Source: an uncultured Eisenbergiella sp. (GTDB taxonomy: Bacteria > Bacillota > Clostridia > Lachnospirales > Lachnospiraceae). From it: a stretch of DNA of 39,951 nucleotides. The stretch spans positions 1 to 39,951 of the forward strand of contig CAJUEL010000043.1 of the NCBI GenBank assembly GCA_910585455.1, in the 5' to 3' direction. The position numbers and the translations under genes were made by a program. A model generated the notes under the pieces. That model made no database searches and was not told the DNA's origin. It worked only from the letters and a program-made list of their open reading frames with translations. Shown in pieces: positions 7,155 to 19,999 of this stretch; within the stretch, counting starts at the first letter, position 1; every line of letters starts with the position of its first letter.

Positions 7155-9272
7155 TTATTTCGATTTGGCAGCAAGCACCTTTTCCTGTACATTCTTGGGC
7201 ACCTGCTCATATTTTTCAAAGAACATGGAATAGTTACCGCGTCCCTGCGTCTTGGAACGCAGGTCTGTGGAGTAGCCAAACATCTCAGCGAGCGGCACAT
7301 ACGCTTTCACCAGCTTGCCTCCGCCGATGTCCTCCATTCCCTCGATGCGTCCACGACGGGAATTGATATCGCCGATAACATCACCCATATATTCTTCCGG
7401 CATTGTCACTTCCACCTTCATGATAGGCTCGAGCAGCACTGCATTTGCCTTGCGCATAGCATCCTTGAATGCCAGGGAGCCCGCAATGTGGAATGCCATT
7501 TCGGAAGAGTCAACCTCATGATAAGAACCGTCGTATACATTCGCATGCACGCCCAGTACCGGGAAGCCGCCCAGAATACCAGCCTTGGTCGCCTCTTCGA
7601 TACCTTCGCCGACCGCGGGGATATATTCCTTGGGAATCGCGCCGCCGACAACGGTGGATTCAAACTTAAAGGTTTCTTCAGCGTTCGGATCCATGGGCTC
7701 GAATTTCACCTTACAGTGACCATACTGACCACGGCCACCGGACTGCTTCGCATACTTGCTGTCCACGTCCACCGCCTTGGTGAAGGTTTCCTTGTACGCA
7801 ACCTGAGGTGCGCCCACATTCGCCTCTACCTTAAACTCACGCAGCAGACGGTCTACAATGATCTCCAGATGCAGCTCGCCCATGCCGGCGATAATCGTCT
7901 GTCCTGTCTCCTGATCGGTATGCGCGCGGAAGGTAGGATCCTCCTCCGCCAGCTTCGCCAGCGCAATGCCCATCTTATCCTGTCCGGCTTTTGTCTTAGG
8001 CTCAATTGCCAGCTCGATAACGGGCTCAGGGAATTCCATGGACTCCAGGATAACCGGATGCTGCTCATCACAGATCGTATCGCCTGTCGTCGTAAATTTG
8101 AAGCCGACAGCGGCGGCAATATCGCCGGAATATACCTTATCGAGCTCCATTCTCTTATTCGCATGCATCTGCAGGATACGTCCTACACGCTCTTTCTTAT
8201 CCTTCGTCGCATTCAGCACGTAGGAACCGGAATTCAACGTACCGGAATACACGCGGAAATATGCGAGCTTACCCACAAAAGGATCCGCCATGATCTTGAA
8301 TGCCAGTGCCGAAAACGGCTCGTCGTCTGAGGAATGTCTCTCCACCTCATTGCCGTCCAGATCCGTGCCCGTAATAGCGGGAATGTCCGTAGGCGCCGGC
8401 ATATAATCCAGAATCGCATCCAGAAGCTTCTGCACACCCTTATTCCTGTAAGCAGAACCACAGCAAACCGGAACCGCCGTGCATTCACAGGTCGCTTTCC
8501 GCAGCGCCGCTTTCATCTGCTCTACAGAGGGCTCTTCCCCATCCAGATACATCATCATCAGGTCATCATCCAGTTCGCAGACCTTCTCCACAAGCTCTGT
8601 GCGATACAGCTCCACATCGTCCTGCATATCTTCGGGAACGTCGCAAACGGTGATGTCCTCACCCTTATCATCATTATAGAGATAAGCTTTTTGTTCAAAC
8701 AGGTCAATAATGCCCTTAAACTCATCCTCCTTACCGATTGGTAACTGCAGGATGATTGCATTTTTGCCCAGTCTTGTTCTGATCTGATCCACAGCGCCAT
8801 AGAAATTAGCGCCCAGGATGTCCATCTTGTTAATAAATGCCATACGGGGAACGTTGTAGGTATCAGCCTGACGCCATACATTTTCAGACTGCGGCTCTAC
8901 ACCGCCCTTCGCACAGAAAACGCCTACCGCACCATCGAGCACACGCAGGGAACGTTCCACTTCAACAGTAAAGTCAACGTGTCCGGGAGTGTCAATGATA
9001 TTGATACGGTGTTCCAGTGCGTCTGGCTGCTTTTTGGTAAATTCTTCATGAGTCCAGTGACATGTGGTAGCAGCGGACGTGATCGTAATACCTCTTTCCT
9101 GCTCCTGCTCCATCCAGTCCATGGTAGCAGTGCCTTCATGCGTATCGCCGATCTTATAATTTACACCTGTGTAGTAAAGAATACGCTCTGTCAGAGTAGT
9201 CTTACCTGCATCGATGTGAGCCATAATACCAATGTTTCTGGTTCTCTCCAATGGATATTCTCTTCCAGCCAA
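7155..9272 (-). CDS. fusA: Elongation factor G
   Basis: 705-residue translocase GTPase that moves tRNA and mRNA after peptide transfer. AHIDAGKTT is the P-loop (about residues 18-26); DTPGHVDF and NKMD are the other GTP motifs; domains II-V are complete. The start codon is TTG (9270-9272) with AAGGAGG eight bases upstream and no better ATG nearby, which is uncommon for such a highly expressed gene. It lies 51 bp after rpsG and 107 bp before tuf. Confidence 0.99.
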   Translation of the reverse strand: MAGREYPLERTRNIGIMAHIDAGKTTLTERILYYTGVNYKIGDTHEGTATMDWMEQEQERGITITSAATTCHWTHEEFTKKQPDALEHRINIIDTPGHVDFTVEVERSLRVLDGAVGVFCAKGGVEPQSENVWRQADTYNVPRMAFINKMDILGANFYGAVDQIRTRLGKNAIILQLPIGKEDEFKGIIDLFEQKAYLYNDDKGEDITVCDVPEDMQDDVELYRTELVEKVCELDDDLMMMYLDGEEPSVEQMKAALRKATCECTAVPVCCGSAYRNKGVQKLLDAILDYMPAPTDIPAITGTDLDGNEVERHSSDDEPFSALAFKIMADPFVGKLAYFRVYSGTLNSGSYVLNATKDKKERVGRILQMHANKRMELDKVYSGDIAAAVGFKFTTTGDTICDEQHPVILESMEFPEPVIELAIEPKTKAGQDKMGIALAKLAEEDPTFRAHTDQETGQTIIAGMGELHLEIIVDRLLREFKVEANVGAPQVAYKETFTKAVDVDSKYAKQSGGRGQYGHCKVKFEPMDPNAEETFKFESTVVGGAIPKEYIPAVGEGIEEATKAGILGGFPVLGVHANVYDGSYHEVDSSEMAFHIAGSLAFKDAMRKANAVLLEPIMKVEVTMPEEYMGDVIGDINSRRGRIEGMEDIGGGKLVKAYVPLAEMFGYSTDLRSKTQGRGNYSMFFEKYEQVPKNVQEKVLAAKSK

Positions 9273-9323
9273 AGGTTTTTCCTCCTTATTTCAGTCAGCC
9301 AAAAGCGGACCTCCCATGCTCTC

Positions 9324-9794
9324 CTAGAATCTGTAGTGGGAGAATGCCTTGTTCGCTTCAGCCATCTTATGAACGTCTTCTTTCCTCTTCACGGATGCGC
9401 CGGTATTATTCGCTGCATCCATAATTTCGTTTGCCAGCCTTTCTTTCATGGTTTTCTCGCCTCTCTTGCGGGAAAACATGGTCAGCCAGCGTAATCCCAG
9501 CGCCTGACGTCTGTCAGCCCGGACCTCGATCGGCACCTGATAGGTCGCGCCGCCGATACGTCTTGCCTTAACCTCCAGAACAGGCATGATGTTGTTCATC
9601 GCTTCTTCAAATACTTCGAGGGCGGGTTTCCCCGTCTTCTCCTCTACTCTGGCAAATGCACCGTATACAATTTTCTGTGCAACACCCTTCTTACCATCTA
9701 ACATAATGTTATTGATAAGCTTGGTTACCACCTTGTCATTGTATAAAGGATCTGCCAATACATCTCTTTTCTGAATATGTCCTTTACGTGGCAC
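9324..9794 (-). CDS. rpsG: 30S ribosomal protein S7
   Basis: 156-residue primary 16S rRNA-binding protein of the small-subunit head. The product starts MPRKGHIQKRDVLADPLYND and ends KAFSHYRF, the normal length. The start is GTG at 9792-9794 with AGGAGGG seven bases upstream; the frame stays open 12 codons further up, but those residues are not S7-like. Second gene of the str operon. Confidence 0.97.
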   Translation of the reverse strand: MPRKGHIQKRDVLADPLYNDKVVTKLINNIMLDGKKGVAQKIVYGAFARVEEKTGKPALEVFEEAMNNIMPVLEVKARRIGGATYQVPIEVRADRRQALGLRWLTMFSRKRGEKTMKERLANEIMDAANNTGASVKRKEDVHKMAEANKAFSHYRF

Positions 9795-9932
9795 GGTTCT
9801 TCCCTCCTTAATCACGCTTGCTTCCGGCATCGCGCCGGAGCCTTCTTGGCGCCTGTATAGATATCAGGCAGCCTCGATTCAATTAATTCAACGGTACTCA
9901 CATGTGTCCTCTAATGTGTTCGTGCGGTATAT

Positions 9933-9952
9933 CCGCAGGAATGCTCCTGCGG
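9933..9952 (-). other. Hairpin in the rpsL-rpsG spacer
   Basis: CCGCAGGA (9933-9940) and TCCTGCGG (9945-9952) form a perfect 8-bp stem with loop ATGC. No T run follows on the minus strand, so it is not a classical terminator. The 216-bp spacer is long for S12-S7; the hairpin could be a processing site or a regulatory structure for S7 or S12 (inference). Confidence 0.5.
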
Positions 9953-10010
9953 CAGAATCCCTACACTTAATTAGTTTACGTTTGTGGTACTTACCGCTGT
10001 TTTCCGCAAA

Positions 10011-10445
10011 TTATTTCTTGCCTGCGGTTTTTCCAGCCTTCGGTCTCTTCGCGCCGTATTTGGATCTTGCCTGACGTCTGTTCGCAACGCCTGCGGTATC
10101 CAGCGTACCTCTGATGATATGGTATCTGGTACCGGGAAGGTCCTTCACACGACCGCCTCTGATCAGCACAACAGAGTGCTCCTGCAGATTGTGTCCTTCA
10201 CCGGGGATGTAGCTTGTCACTTCGATTCCGTTGGAAAGACGCACTCTGGCGATCTTACGAAGAGCGGAGTTAGGCTTCTTAGGAGTCGCTGTCTTCACAG
10301 CCGTGCACACGCCTCTCTTCTGAGGGGAAGAGATGTCGGTAGCCTTCTTGTGAAGGGAATTGTAACCCTTCTGAAGAGCCGGTGCCGTAGACTTCTTTAC
10401 GGAAGTCTGACGTCCTTTTCTTACTAACTGATTAAATGTGGGCAT
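10011..10445 (-). CDS. rpsL: 30S ribosomal protein S12
   Basis: 144-residue decoding-centre protein. The conserved TPKKPNSALRK and the loop VVLIRGGRVKDLPGTRYHIIRG are present, with lysines at the positions where streptomycin-resistance substitutions occur, so the allele looks wild type. The ATG has AGGAGG upstream. First gene of rpsL-rpsG-fusA-tuf, driven by the promoter at 10611-10639. Confidence 0.98.
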   Translation of the reverse strand: MPTFNQLVRKGRQTSVKKSTAPALQKGYNSLHKKATDISSPQKRGVCTAVKTATPKKPNSALRKIARVRLSNGIEVTSYIPGEGHNLQEHSVVLIRGGRVKDLPGTRYHIIRGTLDTAGVANRRQARSKYGAKRPKAGKTAGKK

Positions 10446-10587
10446 TCTTTTTCACCTCCTGCGATATTTGCCTCATATTTATTCTGGACCGATTTCTCAG
10501 TCCTATACATCCCGATTGCCATCTATTCCCGGAAATTCGTCCATTCTCCACACGTTCATGGCATGGACAGAACACCACAAAGAAAAA

Positions 10588-10631
10588 GCATCCGGATGCA
10601 CGCAAATTATAGTATACGTGTTTCCGGATGC
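10588..10631 (-). terminator. Stem-loop with T run enclosing the str promoter -10
   Basis: GCATCCGG (10588-10595) and CCGGATGC (10624-10631) pair; inside them CACG (10599-10602) pairs with CGTG (10617-10620). On the minus strand the stem is followed by TTTTTCTTT, as in a terminator for transcripts arriving from rpoC. The -10 box of the next operon lies in the loop. GCATCCGGATGC at 10588-10599 is itself a palindrome. Confidence 0.55.
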
Positions 10632-10639
10632 CCTGTCAA
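10611..10639 (-). promoter_or_regulatory. Promoter of the rpsL-rpsG-fusA-tuf operon
   Basis: Minus strand TTGACA (10634-10639), 17-bp spacer, TATACT (10611-10616). The predicted leader to rpsL is about 160 nt. Confidence 0.85.
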
Positions 10640-10669
10640 CCTGTTTTTTTAAAATCACTCAAAATCTTT

Positions 10670-10799
10670 GTAACAGTTCAGCCAAGTCTGAACTGTTACT
10701 GCATTCGCCCATGAAAATCGCTTCGCGATGGGGCGAATGCCTGCTATCGGCACAATTTCTCACGGTCTGCGCGGTAAACGCGCAGACCTGGCTGAACTG

Positions 10800-10803
<4 letters not shown>
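10670..10803. mobile_element. 134-bp palindromic MITE, copy A, at the rpoC stop codon
   Basis: Non-coding element with ends GTAACAGTTCAGCCA and its complement, 21-bp terminal inverted repeats with one mismatch. The first 30 bp (10670-10699) are themselves a hairpin with 12-bp arms; next come GCATTCGCCC/GGGCGAATGC and GGTCTGCGCG/CGCGCAGACC stems. It is flanked by the perfect 8-bp repeat AAATCTTT (10662-10669 and 10804-10811). GTAA ends plus 8-bp duplications match the IS66 transposase family (known family rule; no transposase is in the window). It is about 97% identical (4 differences) to copy B in inverted orientation. Its right end overlaps the rpoC stop. Confidence 0.9.
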
Positions 10804-14633
<3,830 letters not shown>

Positions 14634-14665
14634 CTTGGCACTCCTTTACAAACAGTCGATATCAG

Positions 14666-14691
14666 CAGCAGCCGGACAGCTCCGGCTGCTG
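14666..14691 (-). other. Strong hairpin in the rpoB-rpoC spacer
   Basis: CAGCAGCCGGA (14666-14676) and TCCGGCTGCTG (14681-14691) form a perfect 11-bp GC-rich stem around a 4-base loop, 10 bp after the rpoB stop. No T run follows, so it is more likely an mRNA processing or stability element than a terminator. Confidence 0.6.
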
Positions 14692-14701
14692 CCTGCACCC
14701 T

Positions 14702-17700
14702 TTAAACCTCTTCAAAGACCTCGTCGTAGCTCTCTTTGAGTTCCTCTTCAAAATCTTCCTCATCGTCATCCGCCGCCACAAGCTCTTCGCTGTCTGCGTC
14801 GAATTCCTGCTTCTGATAGCCCATTTTTCCGAAGTTTTCTTCTTCGCCGTAATTGTAGCCTTTGGAATCGCCTTCTAACTCATAGCGGTAATCCGTATCA
14901 CCATAATCAACGGTTTCCATAATTTCCACTTCTGTATTGTCGTCACGCAGCACCCGCACATCCAGTCCCAGAGACTGCAGCTCCTTTAACAGAACCTTAA
15001 AGGACTCCGGAATACCGGGCTCCGGAATGTTGTCGCCCTTGATGATCGCCTCGTAGGTCTTCACACGTCCGACCACATCATCGGATTTCACCGTCAGGAT
15101 TTCCTGCAGGGTATAGGATGCGCCGTAAGCCTCCAGCGCCCATACCTCCATTTCTCCGAAACGCTGTCCGCCAAACTGCGCCTTTCCGCCCAGAGGCTGC
15201 TGCGTTACCAGAGAATAAGGACCGGTGGAACGCGCGTGGATCTTATCATCCACCAGATGATGCAGCTTGAGGTAATGCATATGCCCAATCGTTACCGGGC
15301 TGTCGAAATACTCTCCGGTCCGCCCGTCACGCAGCCGCACCTTACCGTCTCTGGAAATCGGCACGCCCTTCCAGACCTCCCTGTGATCTCTGTTTTCATA
15401 CAGATAGTCCAAAACCTCGGGAAGCAGTTCTTCCTCGTGCCTGCTTTTAAACTCCTCCCAATCGAGGTTTACATAATCATTTGCCAGCTCCAGGGTATCC
15501 TGAATATCCATCTCGTTCGCACCGTTGAAAATCGGCGTCGCAACATTAAAGCCCAGCGCCTTTGCCGCCAGGGAAAGGTGGATTTCCAGTACCTGTCCGA
15601 TGTTCATACGGGAAGGCACGCCCAGAGGATTCAACACGATATCCAGCGGACGCCCGTTGGGCAGATAGGGCATATCCTCCACCGGCAGCACACGGGATAC
15701 AACACCCTTGTTGCCGTGACGGCCTGCCATCTTGTCGCCCACGGAAATTTTTCTCTTCTGTGCGATGTAGATGCGCACCGCCTGATTCACGCCGGGGGAC
15801 AGCTCGTCGCCGTTCTCTCTCGTAAATACCTTGGCATCCACAATGATGCCATATTCTCCGTGCGGAACCTTCAAAGAGGTATCGCGCACCTCACGCGCCT
15901 TTTCGCCGAAAATCGCACGCAGCAGGCGCTCCTCAGCCGTCAGCTCGGTCTCGCCCTTCGGCGTCACCTTACCAACCAGAATATCTCCGGCACGGACCTC
16001 CGCACCGACACGGATAATGCCCCGGTCATCCAGATCCTTTAACGCATCGTCGCCGACGCCAGGCACGTCCCTCGTGATCTCCTCAGGCCCCAGCTTGGTA
16101 TCCCGCGCCTCAGCCTCATATTCTTCAATATGGACGGATGTGTATACATCGTCCATGACAAGCCTTTCGCTCAAAAGTACCGCATCCTCGTAGTTATAGC
16201 CCTCCCAGGTCATGAACCCGATCAGAGGGTTCTTGCCCAGAGCCAGCTCGCCTTCCGAGGTGGACGGACCGTCCGCAATCACCTGTCCCGCTTCCACATG
16301 GTCGCCCTTGAACACGATCGGACGCTGGTTATAGCAGTTGGACTGATTGCTTCTGGAAAATTTGGTCAGATGATATTCCTTCTTCTCCCCGTCGTCGCAG
16401 GTCATGCGGATCATTCTGGACGAAACGTAGTCAATCGTCCCCGCCTTCTTCGCCACGACACAGACGCCTGAGTCAACCGCCGCCTTCACTTCCATGCCGG
16501 TGCCCACTGCGGGCGCTTCGGTGGAAAGCAGCGGAACGGCCTGACGCTGCATGTTGGAACCCATCAGCGCGCGGTTTGCGTCGTCGTTCTGCAAAAAGGG
16601 AATCAACGCCGTCGCGACGGAAAACACCATCTGCGGCGATACATCCATGTAGTCAAACATCGCCTTGGGATATTCCGAGGTTTCATCCAGATAACGTCCG
16701 GATACGCTGGGCTTCACAAAATAGCCGTTCTCGTCCAGCTCCTCATTCGCCTGCGCCACATGGTAATTGTCCTCTTCATCCGCAGTCATATACACAACCT
16801 CATTGGTCACACGCGGATTTTCGGGATCTGTTTTATCAATCTTACGGTACGGCGCCTCTACGAAACCATACTCGTTAATTTTGGCATAGCTCGCCAGAGA
16901 GTTGATCAGACCGATGTTGGGTCCCTCAGGCGTCTCAATCGGGCACATTCTGCCATAGTGGGAGTAATGTACGTCACGCACCTCAAATCCGGCGCGGTCA
17001 CGGGACAGACCGCCGGGGCCCAGCGCAGAAAGACGCCTCTTATGCGTCAATTCGCCCAGAGGGTTGTTCTGATCCATGAACTGGGACAGCTGGGAGGAAC
17101 CGAAGAATTCCTTCACGGCAGCCTGTACCGGTTTGATATTGATCAGCACCTGCGGGGAAATCTCCTCCGCATCATGTGTGGTCATGCGCTCCCGGACCAC
17201 CCTCTCCAGACGGGACAGACCGATGCGGTACTGATTCTGTAAAAGCTCGCCCACCGCACGGATACGGCGGTTGCCCAGATGGTCAATATCATCATCATTG
17301 CCGATGCCGTATTCCAGATGGATGTTATAATTGATGGATGCGATGATGTCTTCCTTCGTCACATGCTTGGGGATCAGCTCGTGGACATTTTTCCGGATCG
17401 CCTCCGCAAGCTCCTCCGGATCCTGGGCATACTGCTCCAGAATCTGTGCCAGCACGGGATAGTACACCAGCTCCGTGATGCCCAGTTCTTTGGGATCGCA
17501 GTCCACATAATGGGTCAGGTCAACCATCATGCTGGAAAGAACCTTGACCTTCTTTTCCTCCGTCTGGATATATACATAGGGAACCGCGCTGTTCTGGATC
17601 TCGTCCGCCAGCTCTCTGGTCACCTTCGTTCCCGCCGCCGCCAGGATCTCTCCTGTCGTCATATCCACGACATCCTCTGCCAGCTCATGTCCGCTGATCC

Positions 17701-18562
17701 TGTTGCGGAACATCAGCTTCTTATTAAATTTATATCTTCCGACTTTCGCCAGGTCATATCTTCTGGGGTCAAAAAACATTGCGTTGATGAGGCTCTCCGC
17801 ACTCTCCACGCTTAAGGGCTCGCCCGGACGGATCTTCTTATACAGCTCTAACAGACCCTCCTGATAATTCTCAGCAGTGTCCTTCGCAAAGCTCGCTTCA
17901 ATCTTGGGTTCTTCACCGAACAGCTCGCGAATCTCGTCGTTGGTGCCCACTCCCAGCGCGCGCAGTAAAACAGTGATCGGCACCTTCCTCGTACGGTCAA
18001 CGCGAACATAAAAAACATCGTTGGAGTCTGTTTCATACTCCAGCCATGCGCCGCGGTTCGGGATTACAGTGCAGGAAAACAGTCTTTTACCGATCTTGTC
18101 ATGACCAATTCCATAATAGATACCGGGGGAACGTACCAGCTGGCTGACAATAACACGCTCCGCACCGTTGATCACAAAGGTACCCGTTTCCGTCATTAAC
18201 GGAAGATCGCCCATGAAAATCTCATGCTCGCTGATTTCTTCCTTTTCTTTATTATAAAGACGTACTTTCACTTTCAGGGGAGCGGCATATGTCGCGTCTC
18301 TCTCCTTGCACTTCTCAATAGAATATTTCACATCGTCTTCACACAGCTCAAAGTCCACGAATTCCAGACTCAGGTGCCCGCTGTAATCAGAAATCGGAGA
18401 AATATCGTCAAATACCTCTTTGAGTCCCTCGTTGAGAAACCACTGATAGGAATTCTTCTGAACCTCTATCAGATTCGGCATTTCCAACACTTCTTTCCGC
18501 CGCGCGTAGCTCATACGCGCATTCTTGCCAGCGGCAATCGGACGTATCCTGTTTTTTTCCAT
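14702..18562 (-). CDS. rpoB: RNA polymerase beta subunit
   Basis: 1286 residues from the chosen ATG (MEKNRIRPIAAG). The rifampicin-binding region (SSQLSQFMDQNNPLGELTHK, then RRLSALGPGGLSRDRAGFEV) is wild type in appearance, and the C-terminal EMEVWALEAYGASYTLQEIL is complete. An in-frame GTG two codons upstream is possible, but ATG 18560-18562 is better spaced from GGGGTG. Like rpoC, it ends in an acidic stretch (VAADDDEEDFEEELKE, then VFEEV). It has its own promoter at 18683-18711 and follows the rplL terminator. Confidence 0.98.
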   Translation of the reverse strand: MEKNRIRPIAAGKNARMSYARRKEVLEMPNLIEVQKNSYQWFLNEGLKEVFDDISPISDYSGHLSLEFVDFELCEDDVKYSIEKCKERDATYAAPLKVKVRLYNKEKEEISEHEIFMGDLPLMTETGTFVINGAERVIVSQLVRSPGIYYGIGHDKIGKRLFSCTVIPNRGAWLEYETDSNDVFYVRVDRTRKVPITVLLRALGVGTNDEIRELFGEEPKIEASFAKDTAENYQEGLLELYKKIRPGEPLSVESAESLINAMFFDPRRYDLAKVGRYKFNKKLMFRNRISGHELAEDVVDMTTGEILAAAGTKVTRELADEIQNSAVPYVYIQTEEKKVKVLSSMMVDLTHYVDCDPKELGITELVYYPVLAQILEQYAQDPEELAEAIRKNVHELIPKHVTKEDIIASINYNIHLEYGIGNDDDIDHLGNRRIRAVGELLQNQYRIGLSRLERVVRERMTTHDAEEISPQVLINIKPVQAAVKEFFGSSQLSQFMDQNNPLGELTHKRRLSALGPGGLSRDRAGFEVRDVHYSHYGRMCPIETPEGPNIGLINSLASYAKINEYGFVEAPYRKIDKTDPENPRVTNEVVYMTADEEDNYHVAQANEELDENGYFVKPSVSGRYLDETSEYPKAMFDYMDVSPQMVFSVATALIPFLQNDDANRALMGSNMQRQAVPLLSTEAPAVGTGMEVKAAVDSGVCVVAKKAGTIDYVSSRMIRMTCDDGEKKEYHLTKFSRSNQSNCYNQRPIVFKGDHVEAGQVIADGPSTSEGELALGKNPLIGFMTWEGYNYEDAVLLSERLVMDDVYTSVHIEEYEAEARDTKLGPEEITRDVPGVGDDALKDLDDRGIIRVGAEVRAGDILVGKVTPKGETELTAEERLLRAIFGEKAREVRDTSLKVPHGEYGIIVDAKVFTRENGDELSPGVNQAVRIYIAQKRKISVGDKMAGRHGNKGVVSRVLPVEDMPYLPNGRPLDIVLNPLGVPSRMNIGQVLEIHLSLAAKALGFNVATPIFNGANEMDIQDTLELANDYVNLDWEEFKSRHEEELLPEVLDYLYENRDHREVWKGVPISRDGKVRLRDGRTGEYFDSPVTIGHMHYLKLHHLVDDKIHARSTGPYSLVTQQPLGGKAQFGGQRFGEMEVWALEAYGASYTLQEILTVKSDDVVGRVKTYEAIIKGDNIPEPGIPESFKVLLKELQSLGLDVRVLRDDNTEVEIMETVDYGDTDYRYELEGDSKGYNYGEEENFGKMGYQKQEFDADSEELVAADDDEEDFEEELKESYDEVFEEV

Positions 18563-18682
18563 TGACACTTCACCCCGTTCTTAAGATTGATGCCCATCAG
18601 ACTTCTGAAGGGTGTTGACCTGCTCGACTATTCCGTATAAAGCGTAAAAAATGGCATACTCTAACGCAATAATGCACCCTAC

Positions 18683-18711
18683 AATTTAGCACAAATTGGA
18701 AGCAAAGTCAA
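18683..18711 (-). promoter_or_regulatory. Promoter of rpoB-rpoC
   Basis: Minus strand TTGACT (18706-18711), 17-bp spacer, TAAATT (18683-18688). It lies between the rplL terminator and rpoB, with a leader of about 110 nt. Confidence 0.7.
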
Positions 18712-18740
18712 CTAAAATTTTGTAAATATTATAAAAAAAA

Positions 18741-18760
18741 GATGCCCGCGTGCGGGCATC
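18741..18760 (-). terminator. Terminator of rplJ-rplL
   Basis: GATGCCCGC (18741-18749) and GCGGGCATC (18752-18760) form a 9-bp stem, followed on the minus strand by eight Ts. It lies 22 bp after the rplL stop and separates the stalk-protein transcript from rpoBC. Confidence 0.9.
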
Positions 18761-18781
18761 CTTCGTTCATGGACATTACCA

Positions 18782-19153
18782 TTATTTCAGAGTAATCTTA
18801 GCGCCTTCAGCTTCCAGCTTCTTCTGGATATCCTCAGCCTCTTCCTTGGAAGCGCCTTCCTTCACGATCTTGGGAGCGCCGTCAACAACGTCCTTCGCTT
18901 CCTTCAGACCAAGGCCGGTAACCTCGCGGACAACCTTGATAACCTTAACCTTGTTCGGGCCAACCTCTGTCAGCTCAACATCGAACTCGGTCTTCTCTTC
19001 CACTTCTGCTGCCGGGCCTGCTGCCGCTACCACAACGCCTGCTGCTGCGGATACGCCGAACTCTTCTTCGCATGCCTTTACCAGATCATTTAATTCCAGA
19101 ACTGTCATTTCTTTGATCGCATCAATAAATTCCTGAGTGCTCAATTTAGCCAT
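18782..19153 (-). CDS. rplL: 50S ribosomal protein L7/L12
   Basis: 123-residue stalk protein that recruits translation GTPases. N-terminal dimerisation region, alanine/glycine-rich hinge (SAAAGVVVAAAGPAAEVEEK) and C-terminal domain ending EGAKITLK; the conserved KVIKVVREVTGLGLKEAKDV contacts factors. Good ribosome-binding site GGAGG. It follows rplJ by 100 bp and is followed by a strong terminator. Confidence 0.98.
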   Translation of the reverse strand: MAKLSTQEFIDAIKEMTVLELNDLVKACEEEFGVSAAAGVVVAAAGPAAEVEEKTEFDVELTEVGPNKVKVIKVVREVTGLGLKEAKDVVDGAPKIVKEGASKEEAEDIQKKLEAEGAKITLK

Positions 19154-19253
19154 TATTATTTACCTCCATTGAATATTTGCAAAAAGTCCTACTTTCTGCC
19201 ATTTGTTTTCTCTCATCCTGCCGCTTTTGCGGCATCAATTCCTGCCAAAAAAA

Positions 19254-19775
19254 TTATTCCGCTGCGGGAGCCTCTGCTGCAGGCGCCGCTTCTCCGCCCT
19301 TTTCCGCGATCTGGTTCAATACGCGGGCGAGGTTCGTGATCGGAGACTGCATGCTTCCCAGCAATCTGGAAATAAGCGCTTCCCTTCCAGGGATCTGCGC
19401 GATCTGTGCAATGCCCTTCGCATCATACACATTGCCCTCTACAACACCGCCCTTGATCTCCAGCTTATCCGCTGTCTTCGCGAAATTAGCCAGCTCCCGT
19501 GCGGGTGCGGTAGCGTCTGTTGTGGAAATCGCGACTGCGGACGGTCCGTTCAGATAAGGAGCCAACGCCTCAAAGTCCGTTCCCTTGAACGCGAAATTCA
19601 TCATCGTGTTCTTGTACACCTTGTAGGTCACGCCGGCTTCACGGAGCTGCTTACGAAGCGCTGTGTCCTGCTCTACCGTCAGACCACGGTAATCCACAAG
19701 AACAACAGACTGCGCATCCTTGATCGCATCCGAAATTTCCTGCACAACAGGCTGTTTCAATTCAACCTTTGCCAT
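19254..19775 (-). CDS. rplJ: 50S ribosomal protein L10
   Basis: 173-residue stalk base that anchors L7/L12 dimers. VVLVDYRGLTVEQDTALRKQ and YKVYKNTMMNFA are typical L10 blocks, and the C-terminal helix (SRLLGSMQSPITNLARVLNQ) binds L12. The alanine-rich tail is normal. ATG with AAGGAGG. Expression is probably controlled by the L10 leader immediately upstream. Confidence 0.98.
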   Translation of the reverse strand: MAKVELKQPVVQEISDAIKDAQSVVLVDYRGLTVEQDTALRKQLREAGVTYKVYKNTMMNFAFKGTDFEALAPYLNGPSAVAISTTDATAPARELANFAKTADKLEIKGGVVEGNVYDAKGIAQIAQIPGREALISRLLGSMQSPITNLARVLNQIAEKGGEAAPAAEAPAAE

Positions 19776-19801
19776 TATCTTACCTCCTTACAGATTCTTT
19801 G

Positions 19802-19948
19802 CCGAATAAAAAGAGGGATAAAAAACCTCCCTGTCCGAAGGCAGAGAGGGTGAAAGTCACTCCTGTACTCTTTACTCCTCGGCAGGCGTTTCTCCTTACA
19901 CCGGTTATCCGGTACCTGCTGTCTTCGGCACGGTCTCAACGACCTTTA
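19802..19948 (-). ncRNA. Ribosomal protein L10 leader (autoregulatory)
   Basis: The transcript between promoter and rplJ contains the characteristic L10-leader blocks CCGAAGACAGCAGGT and, downstream, GCCTGCCGAGG, which pair to form the L10(L12)4-binding arm. An attenuator hairpin with T run follows at 19819-19849. Firmicutes use this leader to reduce rplJ-rplL expression when L10 is in excess (established for the family). Confidence 0.85.
19819..19849 (-). terminator. Attenuator terminator in the L10 leader
   Basis: CCTC.CTG.CC pairs with GGCAGAGAGG around a short loop (19826-19849), followed on the minus strand by TTTTTT, about 50 bp before rplJ. This is the off-switch part of the L10 leader. 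Confidence 0.8.
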
Positions 19949-19950
19949 TG

Positions 19951-19980
19951 ACCATATCACACATAGCCGGATGTTGTCAA
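19951..19980 (-). promoter_or_regulatory. Promoter of rplJ-rplL
   Basis: Minus strand TTGACA (19975-19980), 18-bp spacer, TATGGT (19951-19956) with a TG extended -10. It starts 20 bp after the CapA-like gene stop, so the stalk genes do not depend on read-through from it. Confidence 0.75.
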
Positions 19981-19999
19981 GCATTTCTGTGGATGAAAT

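Noticed and set aside
7086..8330. 414-codon open frame opposite fusA on the plus strand
   Set aside because: Antisense to a highly conserved gene with no recognisable protein features.
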